Shown piece by piece: positions 1-8,974 of a stretch of DNA of 64,000 nt. Position 1 is the stretch's first letter, and each line of letters starts with the position of its first letter. The DNA lies in assembly GCA_963724825.1 (NCBI GenBank), contig CAVRWT010000005.1, positions 62,001-126,000 on the forward strand, read 5' to 3'. Position numbers and translations under genes: made by a program. Source of the DNA: JALYNX01 sp963724825 (lineage in GTDB: Bacteria; Actinomycetota; Acidimicrobiia; Spongiisociales; ZC4RG35). The notes beneath the pieces were generated by a model. That model ran no database searches. It was not told where the DNA came from and saw only the letters and a list, made by a program, of their open reading frames with translations.

Positions 1-1047
1 GCTGCGCTGGCCCGGCTCGGGGACCGCCAGGTCGCCGATATCGACCGGGGCGGCCTCACGGGCCTCCGCCTGGCCGAGAAAGCCCTTCCAGCTCCCGTCG
101 ATGCTCGGGAGGCCCTCGCGGGCGGATTCGGGGAGTGAGAGATGGCCGTAGACCACTCCCACATCCTCCAACAGCGAACCGAACCGGGCAGGCCCGCGAC
201 CCGCGTAGTCCTTGCACAGCTCTTCGGGGCACATGTCGGTCAGCCACTCCACCACGTGCATTTGGTATCCCTCGCCAAGAAGGGTGAAGAGGTTCTTGGG
301 GTGGTCGATGAGAGAGGGGCTGTCGTCTGAGTCGCCGAGGACCCCGCTGAGGTTGGCGGGGACACTCTGGGTGGTGGCTATCGAATTGGAAAGGGCGTTG
401 CGATACCAGTTTCCGGATGCGGCGAGACGAGCGAAGTTCGGGAACAGGTCGGCATTGATGGCCCCCTCTTCGTCGAGCAACGATGCCAGTGGCAACTCAT
501 CGAGCTGGACGAAGACGATCGATGCCGGGCTCCCGACCTGGTCCGGCGTCGAGACGGGTGCCACCGGCTCGGCCAGGAGACTCGATGTTGGCGAGATCAG
601 CAGGAACATCACCAGGACCGCCGGCCCGAGAAGCGAGAAGAAGAGCAAGCCGGACTCGATGCGCCGGCACAAGAGGAGCACGACCACCATGATCCCGAGT
701 GCGAGGGCCACTGCCCCCGGGGTGTTCTCGGGGACCACCTGCCGACTGATCACCAGGCCCGTGGCCGCGGCCGAGATCCCGACCAGGATGTAATAGGCGA
801 TATCTGCCGCTCGGGCGCTCACCTTCTCGGTGATCGTGAGGATGACCACGGCGACCAGGGGCAGGGCGAAAGTGACCAACAGCCCGAAGATCACGATTTG
901 CTCGGGTGTGCTCCGGTTGGCCACGAAAACTGAGGGATTCCGGCCGTATAAGTCGAGCACCGGTGCGGCGACTCCGGCCGTCATCAGGCCGAGAATCACC
1001 AACGAACGTCGCCAAACACGACGACGATCGATCTTGGGCAGAGTCAC
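1..1047 (-). CDS. Sulfatase-like membrane hydrolase, 3' end cut by window edge
   Basis: The visible 349 codons encode about five N-terminal transmembrane helices (for example VILGLMTAGVAAPVLDLY and VALALGIMVVVLLLC) followed by the start of an alkaline-phosphatase/sulfatase-fold domain. The segment IVFVQLDELP places a metal-binding Asp after the first strand, and ATTQSVPANLSG fits the nucleophile region. Proteins of this shape are membrane-anchored phosphotransferases or sulfatase-like enzymes acting on surface polymers; the substrate cannot be told. GTG at 1047 was chosen because TATTTT lies 7 bases upstream; a TTG at 1056 is the alternative. The C-terminal half is outside the window. It is divergent from the helical-repeat protein at 1126. 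Confidence 0.75.
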   Translation of the reverse strand, partial: MTLPKIDRRRVWRRSLVILGLMTAGVAAPVLDLYGRNPSVFVANRSTPEQIVIFGLLVTFALPLVAVVILTITEKVSARAADIAYYILVGISAAATGLVISRQVVPENTPGAVALALGIMVVVLLLCRRIESGLLFFSLLGPAVLVMFLLISPTSSLLAEPVAPVSTPDQVGSPASIVFVQLDELPLASLLDEEGAINADLFPNFARLAASGNWYRNALSNSIATTQSVPANLSGVLGDSDDSPSLIDHPKNLFTLLGEGYQMHVVEWLTDMCPEELCKDYAGRGPARFGSLLEDVGVVYGHLSLPESAREGLPSIDGSWKGFLGQAEAREAAPVDIGDLAVPEPGQRS

Positions 1048-1054
1048 GCCGCTC

Positions 1055-1060
1055 AAAATA
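1055..1060 (-). promoter_or_regulatory. -10 element, leaderless promoter of sulfatase-like gene
   Basis: TATTTT ends 7 bases before the GTG at 1047, with no Shine-Dalgarno between. It matches the TANNNT spacing seen at many starts in this window. Confidence 0.5.
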
Positions 1061-1125
1061 CCGGTCGCCAGGCGCAAGGTGAATTGCGTGGCGTAAGGTT
1101 GCCCAACGGGACTGAAAGGACCGCA

Positions 1126-1425
1126 ATGGGATTCATGGACACAGTCAAGGGATGGTTTGGCTCGGACAAGGAGGCTGGCTCCGATGTGGCGGCCAAGGCA
1201 GACGCAGCTGTCGACAAGGCCCAGGACTTCGCCAGTGACGCCGCAGCGGCGGTAAAAGAGACTTCGCAGGACGCCTACGGCTCGGCCAAGGACCAGATGT
1301 CAGACATGGCTGACGACGCGGGCGACGCTGTGGACAAGGCTTCCGAGGCCGTCTCGGACACGGCCGGAGACGCCATGGACAAAGCCGAAGAAGTGGTCGA
1401 CGACGTCGAGGATCAATTCTCCTAG
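1126..1425 (+). CDS. Small acidic helical-repeat (LEA/apolipoprotein-like) protein
   Basis: This 99-residue protein begins MGFMDTVKGWFGSDKEAGSD and then consists almost entirely of Ala/Asp/Lys-rich amphipathic helix with heptad/undecad-like repeats (DAAVDKAQDFASDAA, DAVDKASEAVSDTAGDAMDKAEEV). It has no Cys, no signal peptide and no membrane segment. The composition resembles late-embryogenesis-abundant, CsbD-like or phasin-like proteins, which shield membranes or proteins in stress; that role is inference. ATG 1126 is chosen because GAAAGGA sits 5 bases upstream, so an in-frame extension to 1084 is unlikely. It is one of the few genes here with a clear ribosome-binding site. Confidence 0.8.
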   Translation: MGFMDTVKGWFGSDKEAGSDVAAKADAAVDKAQDFASDAAAAVKETSQDAYGSAKDQMSDMADDAGDAVDKASEAVSDTAGDAMDKAEEVVDDVEDQFS

Positions 1426-1457
1426 ACCACAGCTGGACCGTTCGCCGCTGACTTATC

Positions 1458-1499
1458 GGTGACCGCGAGCCTGCGCGACATGCTTAGTCTGCGGTCACC
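1458..1499. repeat. Perfect 9-bp inverted repeat before the aminotransferase
   Basis: GGTGACCGC (1458-1466) and GCGGTCACC (1491-1499) are exact reverse complements separated by 24 bases. The right arm ends 3 bases before ATG 1503, and a -10-like TAGTCT (1485-1490) lies between the arms. It could be an operator flanking the promoter or an RNA hairpin over the start. Confidence 0.5.
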
Positions 1500-1502
1500 A
1501 AC

Positions 1503-2678
1503 ATGAACCGGGTCTCCCAACGTCTCGGGCACCTGCCCCCCTCCGCCACCCTGGGCATCGCCGCACGGGCCAGGGAACTGCGCGCCGCGGGGGTCGACGT
1601 CATCTCCTTCGGCGCAGGCGAGCCTGACTTCCCAACCCCAGAGCATGTGGTTGCAGCGGCAGCGCGAGCGTGCTTCGACCCGGAGAATCACAAATACACC
1701 GCGGCGGCAGGCCTCCCCCAACTGCGCAAGGCCATCGCCGAGGACGTCGCCCGCTACTCCAAGGTCGAAGTCGATTGGTCCGAGGTGATGGTCACCAATG
1801 GCGCCAAACAGGCGGTATTTCAGGGGTTTGCCGCGTTGCTCGACCCCGGGGACGAGGTTCTGCTGCCCTCACCTCATTGGGTCACCTATCCCGCCGGAAT
1901 CGACCTCGCCGGGGGAATCACGGTTTCGGTGCCTACCGATCTCGAGCACGGGTTCAAGGTTTCGGTGGAGAGCCTGGAGCGGGCAAGGACCGACCGCACC
2001 AAGCTCCTGGTGTTTGTGTCCCCCTCCAACCCCACGGGGGCGGTGTACACCGCCGAGGAGGCGCGAGCGATCGGAGAGTGGGCCGCGGCCAACGACATCT
2101 GGGTCATGGCCGACGAGATCTACCAGCGGCTTACCTATTTCACAGACGTGGCGCCATCGATCGCGGCAGTCACTCCCCGATTCGAGAATTGGGTGCTGAT
2201 CAACGGGGTCGCCAAGAGCTACTCGATGACCGGGTGGAGAGTGGGTTGGATGGTGGGGCCCGCCGATGTGATCGAGGCTGCCAACAGCCACCAGTCGCAC
2301 GCCACCGGCAACGTGGCCAATGTGGCCCAACACGCGGCGCTCGCTGCCCTCAACGGTCCCCAGGAGATGGTGGAGGAGATGCGCCTCGCCTTCGACTCCA
2401 GGCGGAAGCTGATGTATTCGATGGTCAGTTCGATCCCCGGCGTCGGCTGCATCGAGCCCGAGGGGGCCTTCTACGTGTTTCCCGACTTTTCGGCACATCT
2501 CGGGGATCGTTGGGCGACCACGGATGACCTGGCCGAAGCCATCCTCGAAGAGGCCGGGGTGGCACTGGTTTCCGGCGAATCGTTTGGTACCCCCGGATTT
2601 CTCAGGCTTTCCTATGCCACCGGCGAGGACGAGATCGAGCGGGGAGTAGGGCGGATCGCCGCCATGCTCGGTAACTGA
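1503..2678 (+). CDS. Class I/II PLP aminotransferase, aspartate aminotransferase type
   Basis: This 391-residue enzyme has the complete fold type I layout: GAGEPDFPTP near the N-terminus (substrate/PLP arm), a central N-P-T-G motif (SPSNPTGAVY), D and Y of the cofactor pocket (MADEIYQRL), and the Schiff-base lysine in NGVAKSYSMTGWRVGW. The C-terminal Arg for the carboxylate is in SFGTPGFLRLSYA. The family transfers amino groups between aspartate (or prephenate/aromatic acids) and 2-oxoglutarate in the cytosol; which donor is used cannot be decided. Length is normal. The start lies just after the inverted repeat at 1458-1499, which may control it. Confidence 0.9.
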   Translation: MNRVSQRLGHLPPSATLGIAARARELRAAGVDVISFGAGEPDFPTPEHVVAAAARACFDPENHKYTAAAGLPQLRKAIAEDVARYSKVEVDWSEVMVTNGAKQAVFQGFAALLDPGDEVLLPSPHWVTYPAGIDLAGGITVSVPTDLEHGFKVSVESLERARTDRTKLLVFVSPSNPTGAVYTAEEARAIGEWAAANDIWVMADEIYQRLTYFTDVAPSIAAVTPRFENWVLINGVAKSYSMTGWRVGWMVGPADVIEAANSHQSHATGNVANVAQHAALAALNGPQEMVEEMRLAFDSRRKLMYSMVSSIPGVGCIEPEGAFYVFPDFSAHLGDRWATTDDLAEAILEEAGVALVSGESFGTPGFLRLSYATGEDEIERGVGRIAAMLGN

Positions 2679-2701
2679 ACGGAGCCATCCGGAACCGGGT
2701 T

Positions 2702-2707
2702 TACACT
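2702..2707 (+). promoter_or_regulatory. -10 element, leaderless promoter of MDR dehydrogenase
   Basis: TACACT ends 8 bases before ATG 2716. Confidence 0.5.
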
Positions 2708-2715
2708 CGCCGTTG

Positions 2716-3792
2716 ATGGAGCGAGGGATCAAAGCCCGGGCGATGATGCTCGTCGAGCCCAAGCACTTCACGTTGACCGAGTTGCCGACTCAACCCGTTG
2801 ATCGTGGTGGTTGGCTGGCGGTAGAGGCGACCGGCATCTCAGGCGCCGACGTTCAGGTCTGGAAGGGCGACGCCCGCGATGTCGTCTACCCGCTCGTTCC
2901 TGGCCACGAAGTCGTGGGCCGAATCGCCACCGAAGGCCCGACGATTCCGTTCCCGGTCGGCACCCGTGTCGCCGTCGAGCCCCGCATTCGCTGTGGCGAG
3001 TGCCATCGCTGCAAGCAGAGCCTGGCGACCTGCGTGCGCCGCCGGCCCTCGAATTCCTACGGGTTCATCCCTTCGATCGAGCCGCCCGGGCTCTGGGGCG
3101 GGCTCGCCGAGTATCTCTTCATCGACCCAGACGCCCGCCTCCATCCGCTCACCGACGACGTCCCCGCCGAGGTGTCGACCTTCGTCCATCCCCTGGCTGC
3201 GGGTCACACCTGGGCGGTCGAGCTTCCCTCGTTGCAGACCGGGGAGAGCGTCCTGATTCTCGGGCCCGGCCCTCGCGGGCTGGCCTGTCTGATCGCGGCC
3301 AAGGCGGCAGGCGCGGGCTGGGTGGGCGTCACCGGGCTGACCCATGATCGAGACCGGCTCGAGCTCGCCAAGCGCCTGGGGGCGGACCTGACCATCGATG
3401 TCGAGAAGGAAGACGTTGGCGGGGCTATCGCCGAGGCGGTGGGCCGCAGGCCGGACATCATCGTCGATGTCACCTCCGACGACCCCGAGGCCGTCTTCAC
3501 CGCCCTCGACCTGGTGCGGAGTGGCGGTCGGGTCATCCTCGCCTCGACCAAAGGCAACCGCGCCTTCCACTTCCTGAGTGATGTCCTCGTCGCCAAGCAA
3601 CTGACCATCCGGGGTGCCATGGGTGCCAGCAGCATCGGCTATCAGTGGGCGACGCGTCAGATCGAGATCGACCCGCGCATCGACGATCTCGTCTCCCACC
3701 AGTTCCCTCTCTCCGAGGCCCCACGCGCCCTCCAGGCAGCTGCGGGGTTGCTCGGCAGGGAAGAGTTGATATCGGTCGCCGTCACCTTCTGA
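2716..3792 (+). CDS. Zinc-type MDR alcohol/sorbitol dehydrogenase family protein
   Basis: A medium-chain dehydrogenase of 358 residues. The GroES-like part contains GHEVVGRI and a structural-zinc-type cluster RCGECHRCKQSLATC; the Rossmann part has GPGPRGLACLIAAKAAGA for NAD(P). The usual catalytic zinc Cys of CG-D-H is replaced (ATGISGADVQVWKG), so the catalytic metal site may be altered, as in some family members. Substrate unknown. ATG 2716 is supported by the leaderless-type TACACT upstream; ATG 2743 or 2746, about 15 bases after GGAGCGAGGG, is the alternative. The MFS gene follows after 1 base, so the two are probably co-transcribed. Confidence 0.85.
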   Translation: MERGIKARAMMLVEPKHFTLTELPTQPVDRGGWLAVEATGISGADVQVWKGDARDVVYPLVPGHEVVGRIATEGPTIPFPVGTRVAVEPRIRCGECHRCKQSLATCVRRRPSNSYGFIPSIEPPGLWGGLAEYLFIDPDARLHPLTDDVPAEVSTFVHPLAAGHTWAVELPSLQTGESVLILGPGPRGLACLIAAKAAGAGWVGVTGLTHDRDRLELAKRLGADLTIDVEKEDVGGAIAEAVGRRPDIIVDVTSDDPEAVFTALDLVRSGGRVILASTKGNRAFHFLSDVLVAKQLTIRGAMGASSIGYQWATRQIEIDPRIDDLVSHQFPLSEAPRALQAAAGLLGREELISVAVTF

Positions 3793-3793
3793 C

Positions 3794-5070
3794 ATGACCG
3801 TGACCCGCAACGGCCCCGATCGGCTCTCGGTCGGGTCCTGGGTCCTCTACGACCTCGCCAACACCATCTTCGCCCTCGGCGTTGTCGGCCGTTACTTCCC
3901 GCAATGGCTGATCCGAAGTCGACCAGCCGGACTCCTCCCTCGCCGTCGTCGAGGCCGTCGCCGGGATCCTGGTGATATTCCTGGCGCCGTGGGCCGGCGC
4001 TCGCAGCGATGCCCTCGGCACCCGGGTCCCCACTCTCCGGATCACGACCCTGATCGCGGTGGGGGCCACGCTCGGGATGGCCGCAGGGCCGGTCACGATG
4101 ACTCTCATCCTGCTCGGAATCGGCCTGGTCGGGTTCAATGTCGGCTCCGTGGTCTACGACGCGCTGCTCGTGGACGTGAGCACCACAGAAAACCGGGGCC
4201 GGATCTCTGGCCTCGGTGTCGGTATCGGCTACATCGGCTCCTTCATCGGCCTCGGCATCGGTGTGGTCACTCTCACCGTCCTCGGGTGGTCGTTCGCCGC
4301 CACCTTCAAGGCTCTCGCCCTGGCGTTTCTCATCTTCGCCCTGCCCGCCTTCTTCTTCATCAAGGAGCGAGAGGGAGTCGAGGCGACCCCGGCGCCCAGG
4401 CTCCGTGACATCGTCAGCCGCCTCGTCTCGTCGTGGAACAGGGCGCGGCACTACGACGGCATGGTGCGGTTCCTGGTCAGCCGATTTCTCTACACCGACG
4501 CCATCAACACCCTGATCGGCGGGTTTCTCACCATCTTTGTGATCCAGGAGCTCGGCCTCGACGACAGTTTCGTCACCCAGCTGCTGGCGGTGGCGGTCAC
4601 CGCCGCGGTCATAGGCGCCCTGGTGGCGGGACGCTTCGTCGAATCGCACGGGCCTCTGCGGGTGCTCCGTGCCGCCCTGTTGATGTGGATGGTTGCGATC
4701 GCCTCCGGGATCGCCGCTGCGGTCAGCGGGCTCACCGGGCTCGCCTGGGTCATCGGCCCATTGGGAGGGGTGGCGCTGGGGTCGACCTGGACCGCCGATC
4801 GGGTGCTGATGACCCGGATCTCGCCTCCGCGGCATCTCGGTGAGTTCTACGGCCTCTATGCCACGGTGGGCCGATTCGCCACCATCCTCGGGCCGCTCGA
4901 CCTGGGCCCTGATCGTCGACGGGCTCGGTTGGGGGCGACGGGTGGCGATGGGCGCCCTGATCCTGTTCATTGCCATCGGTTGGACGGCCCTGCGCCGCGT
5001 GGACGACTCCGAACGGAACTGGCCGCCCGAAGACCGTCTGCTGCTCAGCGAAAACCCCGCTCCCCACTGA
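3794..5070 (+). pseudogene. UMF1/Atg22-type MFS transporter with two +1 frameshifts
   Basis: The protein is spread over three frames. The first (from ATG 3794) reads SVGSWVLYDLANTIFALGVVGRYFPQWL. The second resumes with DQPDSSLAVVEAVAGILVIF and carries most of the helices to RFATILGPL. The third ends WALIVDGLGWGRRVAMG...LSENPAPH. The junctions are about 3915-3925 and 4895-4905, each corrected by removing one base. Start motif, twelve-helix pattern and length match the UMF1 family of major-facilitator permeases. Two isolated insertions in an otherwise well-kept gene suggest sequencing error rather than decay. Its 3' end overlaps the convergent gene by 26 bases. Substrate unknown. Confidence 0.75.
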
Positions 5071-6010
5071 TCAGGTGCTGTTCGACGGCGTACGGAATCG
5101 GGAGGTCGCTCACCTCATTGGGCCCGCGCACCAGGCGGCGCCCGATCTCGGCAAACCAGGTGTCGTTGGCGAAAGCCCACGGCCAGGCGCGGATACCGAC
5201 CCTGGCTCCGATGATCCCTCCGACCACCGCTCCCAGAGAGCTGCCCCCGACCCTGGCTGCTTGCTCGATGGGGATGTGAGCCCGCTCCGCGAGCGGCGCT
5301 GCCAGCAGCAAGCCCACCCGAGTCAGATCCCATGGCTCGGGAACTGCATCGGCATCGACGATCGCGAGGGCATCGGTGGCCTCGGTCACTCCGACGTGGT
5401 CCATCAAGAGACGCAGGTCGGCGATGAGCTCGTCCCAGGTCGACGTTCCGCTGTGTTTCAGAGTCGACCCAACCTGATCGGCCGCCAGCTCCACCGTCTC
5501 CACGACCCCGGCGATCAGATCCCGGCCCGATTGCCCGAAGCACGAAGCGGCCGCCGCGCTCGCAGTGACCAGACCGGCCACGATCGAGGACAGATCGGAA
5601 TGGAAGACCCGCCCGACTTCGACAACGGCATCCCTCAGGGCGACCGGGTCCCGACGCAGAGCCACTCCGACCGGCACTCCCCGTGGCGCCGCATCGAGCG
5701 AAGGCTCTTCTTCCGGCACCACTCCCCCCGCAGCCGCCCGGGTTAGCCATGTTCGAAAATGGGGGGTCTCCGCTCGATAGACGGGCTCTTCGTCGTCGGC
5801 GCCGTCGAGCTCTCTTATCGCGCGCAACAACTGATCGGTGTCGAGATCGGGCGACTCGATGAGCTGATATGAGATGACTGTCGCCTGCTCGGTGATCGCC
5901 GAGTAGCCGAGCTCCCAGGCCCCACCCGCGCTGTCCCCGGCCGCCAAACCGAGAATCGCGCCATCACCCTCACCCGCGACGAGGGAGAATCGGGATTCGG
6001 AGTCACTCAC
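5045..6010 (-). CDS. ADP-ribosylglycohydrolase-family protein with degenerate metal site
   Basis: The 321-residue all-helical protein opens with GDGAILGLAAGDSAGGAWEL, the family's signature start, and ends with the glycine-rich helix GGSSLGAVVGGIIGARVGI. In active enzymes that helix begins with an Asp-x-Asp-Thr metal motif; here the equivalent is GGSSL, so dinuclear-metal hydrolysis of ADP-ribose bonds is doubtful. The role could be binding, or a different substrate. GTG 6010 was preferred over the longer frame to 6046 because TACCCT lies 8 bases upstream, and this leaves a compact divergent promoter with the lipid kinase gene. Confidence 0.7.
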   Translation of the reverse strand: MSDSESRFSLVAGEGDGAILGLAAGDSAGGAWELGYSAITEQATVISYQLIESPDLDTDQLLRAIRELDGADDEEPVYRAETPHFRTWLTRAAAGGVVPEEEPSLDAAPRGVPVGVALRRDPVALRDAVVEVGRVFHSDLSSIVAGLVTASAAAASCFGQSGRDLIAGVVETVELAADQVGSTLKHSGTSTWDELIADLRLLMDHVGVTEATDALAIVDADAVPEPWDLTRVGLLLAAPLAERAHIPIEQAARVGGSSLGAVVGGIIGARVGIRAWPWAFANDTWFAEIGRRLVRGPNEVSDLPIPYAVEQHLISGERGFR

Positions 6011-6018
6011 GGTTCGGC

Positions 6019-6024
6019 AGGGTA
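6019..6024 (-). promoter_or_regulatory. -10 element, leaderless promoter of ADP-ribosylglycohydrolase-like gene
   Basis: TACCCT ends 8 bases before GTG 6010. It lies back to back with the TAGGCT of the divergent gene. Confidence 0.5.
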
Positions 6025-6030
6025 CCGGGG

Positions 6031-6036
6031 TAGGCT
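6031..6036 (+). promoter_or_regulatory. -10 element, leaderless promoter of lipid kinase gene
   Basis: TAGGCT ends 9 bases before ATG 6046. Confidence 0.5.
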
Positions 6037-6045
6037 CGACCCTCA

Positions 6046-6978
6046 ATGCACCGGATCGTGGTCATCGCCAACCCGGCTGCCTCCCAGTTCACCGGTGGAT
6101 CTCACCGAGACGTCATGGCAACACTCGATCGGGTGGCTGACGTCGACTCGATATGGCCAGGGTCACCCATCGAAGCGACCGAGAAGGCACGGGAGGCGGC
6201 CGACCAGGGAGCCGACATCATCGTTGCCATGGGTGGAGACGGGATGGTCCACCACGTCACACAGGGTCTGGTTGGGACCGCCGCCTCATTGGGTGTCATC
6301 CCGGTGGGGACCACCAACGTGTTTGCCAGATTGATGGGCATTCCCTCGAAGCCGGCCAAGGCCGCCCGGCTGTTGGTTGACCGGCCCCACATCAAGAAGG
6401 TCGGCGTGGCGACGTTGACCTTGGAGCGAGGGTCGACGGAGACCGTTCACCATGCGATATTCGCCTGTGGGTTCGGGCTCGATGCGGCGGTGGTGCAGCG
6501 TGCCGAGAAGGAGCCCTACCGCAAGTACCGGTTCGGTTCGATCCACTACGCCCGCTCCGCGTTTGGCACCGCCCTTCAAGACTTTCCCCGACGCAAGCCC
6601 CACGTCGCCGTCCATGCCGGCGACCACGAGGCGTACGCGACTGCCGCCATGATCCAGTTCCGCGAGGTGTACACCTACTTCGGGAAGATTCCCCTGAAGC
6701 TGGAGACATCGGCGCCGGCCCCGATGTCGGTCCTCGTGGTCAAGCGGCTGCACCGGAGGCGAATCCCGGGCATCGCGGCCAAGGTGCTGGCGGGTCGGGA
6801 GCTGGATTCGATCCCCGATCTGGAAGTGTGGCGGGAAGTCGAGCTATTCACCTTGAAGGCCGACCCCCCGGTGGAGGTCCAGGCCGACGGTGAAGCCTTG
6901 GGGATGGCCGATGGTGGGTCGGTCGAGTGGGCGCCGGAGGCCCTCGCCGTGATCACCCCGCCGCCTACCCAGCGCTGA
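6046..6978 (+). CDS. Diacylglycerol/sphingosine kinase-family (DagK/YegS) lipid kinase
   Basis: A 310-residue soluble kinase. It starts MHRIVVIANPAA (the first nucleotide-binding strand) and has the diagnostic IIVAMGGDGMVHHV, then a second glycine-rich step GVIPVGTTNVFARLMG. The C-terminal half is the beta-sandwich lipid domain, ending VEVQADGEALG. The family phosphorylates diacylglycerol or related lipids with ATP at the membrane face, recycling lipids into phosphatidate or phosphatidylinositol-type products. Length is typical. The 3' end overlaps the convergent channel gene by 14 bases. Confidence 0.88.
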   Translation: MHRIVVIANPAASQFTGGSHRDVMATLDRVADVDSIWPGSPIEATEKAREAADQGADIIVAMGGDGMVHHVTQGLVGTAASLGVIPVGTTNVFARLMGIPSKPAKAARLLVDRPHIKKVGVATLTLERGSTETVHHAIFACGFGLDAAVVQRAEKEPYRKYRFGSIHYARSAFGTALQDFPRRKPHVAVHAGDHEAYATAAMIQFREVYTYFGKIPLKLETSAPAPMSVLVVKRLHRRRIPGIAAKVLAGRELDSIPDLEVWREVELFTLKADPPVEVQADGEALGMADGGSVEWAPEALAVITPPPTQR

Positions 6979-7757
6979 GATCCTTGGCGGCCGAGAAGCG
7001 AATCCCTTCGGCGTCGAATCGCTTCTTGACCCGAAGCAATGCGGCGCGTCGCACGGCCGTTCGTTGGTGGGCCATCGTGTTCAACCGGCCCCGGACGACT
7101 ATTCCCGCGTCACCGAAGTCCTGGACTCCGAGCATCTCGGCCGGGCCCAGAAGGAGGGGCCCGAACTCGGGGTCATCCTCCAGTTTCCGCATCTCGTCGA
7201 GCATCACCTCCATCGCGCGATCGACGTCTTGGTCATAGGAGATGCTGATGTCGATCACCGGCCGCGGCATAGACCTTGGTGAAGTTGGAGGCGACTGCGA
7301 TCTGGCCGTTGGCCACATAGTGGACGTTGCCCTCCACGTCCCGAAGCACCGTCACCCGGAACTGGATGTCCTCGACGGTGCCGGTCACGCCGGCAAGTGA
7401 GACCGTGTCTCCGATCTGATACTGGTCCTCGGCGAGGATGAAGAACCCGTAGAGAACGTCCTTGACCAGGCTTTGGGCACCGAAGCCAACTGCGGCGGCG
7501 ATCACGGTGCCGATGGCGATGAACGGGGCCACGCTCCAGCCCCAGATCGAGAAGACCATCAGGACCACGAACAGGATCAGCGTGAACTGCAAGACCCGGC
7601 GAACCATCAGCCATAGCGTGCTGGCCCGCGATGCCGCTTCCGGGCCACGAGCCCCGATCTTCTCGACGAACCGGGCTCCGACCCTGGCCACGACGAGATA
7701 GACGATCAGAGAAACGACAAGGGTGACTCCGGTCGCGAGGAGCTTGTTCTCGTCCAT
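6965..7757 (-). CDS. Small-conductance mechanosensitive channel (MscS family), one frameshift
   Basis: The N-terminal frame gives two or three hydrophobic helices (LLATGVTLVVSLIVYLVV; TLILFVVLMVFSIW), the pore helix AVGFGAQSLVKDVLYGFFIL and the beta domain DTVSLAGVTGTVEDIQFRVTVLRD...ASNFTKVYA. The C-terminal frame then continues RPVIDISISYDQDVDRAMEV and the alpha/beta cage. The junction is near 7265-7270, where one extra base in GCCGCGGCC breaks the frame. The joined protein has normal MscS length, about 263 residues. It would release osmolytes on hypo-osmotic shock. TACCCT 9 bases before ATG 7757 supports the start. Confidence 0.82.
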
Positions 7758-7766
7758 GGCCTGGCG

Positions 7767-7772
7767 AGGGTA
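7767..7772 (-). promoter_or_regulatory. -10 element, leaderless promoter of mscS-type gene
   Basis: TACCCT ends 9 bases before ATG 7757. Confidence 0.5.
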
Positions 7773-7773
7773 C

Positions 7774-8974
7774 CTAGCGAGGTCGCGGGGTCAGGTTGTT
7801 GAGGGCCAGCGCGAGCTCGGTCACCGAGGCCTGTGCTTTGGCCCGCCGGGTCAGAAGGTCACGCACCGGATCAGCTATCGCTGTTTCCAGGGCCTCCCCG
7901 ACCGTGTCCAGTTGTGGGGGGTCGGGGCGAGATGACTTCCGCCACCATCCCTGCCGCGGCGGGTCTGGATCCACGTCAGGCGCGGCAGAGAGGATCACCC
8001 GAGGTGCCCCGGCCGCAAGCTCGCCGATCGCATTCCCGATCTCGCCCCCAACCTCAGCGGACAGGTCGTCGAGGAAGGCGACGAGATGCTGTGTGGCACC
8101 CGATAGGTCTCCGCCGCCCACCCGGGTGGTGACTTCGTCGATGATGTTGCTCCACCGAGAATCGAACTCAGAGCTCGATCCCCCACCCAGCATCTCGAGC
8201 AGAAAGTCGGTGGCGCTCCGGAGATCCACAGCGGCCTTCTCATAGACCGAGGCTCCCAGGTCACCCTGAAGATGGGCGAGCAGTTGATCGATCCCCAGTG
8301 CCGGCCCTGCCGATGGATTGGCAGCAGTGGAGATCACGGTTGGCTGCTCGATGCCGTCTTCGGCCAAAGCGGCGGACAGGTCCGCCTCGACCCGCGTCAA
8401 CTCGTCGACGCTGAGCCGGTCCCGCTGGTTGAGGACGAACAGAAACTGCCCCTGATAGGCGGCCATCGGGGCCACGTAGTCACGATGGATCGCGGCATCC
8501 CGGTACTTCTCGGGATCCACCACCCAAATCACCGAGTCGATCTGGGGCAGCAAGGCGTCGACTCGTTGTCGATGATCGACTTCGACACTGTCGGTGTCGG
8601 GCAGGTCGATCAGGCACAACCATTGAGTGCTCTCCGTGCGCGACCCGGTCAGTCACCCCGATCAGGTCGAGATAGCCGGCCAGCGCCGCCGCACGGGACG
8701 ACGGGACCAGGGCTTTTGGCTGCGAGGTAGTGGGCCGGACTCCGCCAGTGGGCGCAATGGCCTCCCCGGCGATCGCATTGAAGATGCTGGACTTGCCGGA
8801 GCCGGTGCCGCCGGCCAAAGCCGCCAACAACACGTCATCGGGGTAATCCAGCCGCGCCACGATCCGCCTCCGCATCAGGGCAACCGTCTCGAGGGAAACG
8901 GGGTCCACGACGCCAACACAGTCGGCCAGGGCCTGGTCGATCACCGGGATCAGGCCGGTGATCGCGTCACGCAT
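7774..8974 (-). CDS. Dynamin-like GTPase, second of a tandem pair, one frameshift
   Basis: The first frame (ATG 8974) encodes a helix, then the P-loop LAALAGGTGSGKSSIFNAIAG and a switch region RPTTSQPKAL. The second frame resumes at TQWLCLIDLPDTDSVE (G3, DxxD-type) and includes FVLNQRDRLS (G4-like), a helical stalk and a basic Trp-containing stretch GWWRKSSRPD. One extra base near 8635-8645 separates them. The layout is that of bacterial dynamin-like GTPases, which remodel or tether membranes. The gene overlaps the end of the upstream GTPase gene by 8 bases, so they are translationally coupled and probably work as a hetero-oligomer, as do Streptomyces DynA/DynB; that is inference. Confidence 0.75.
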
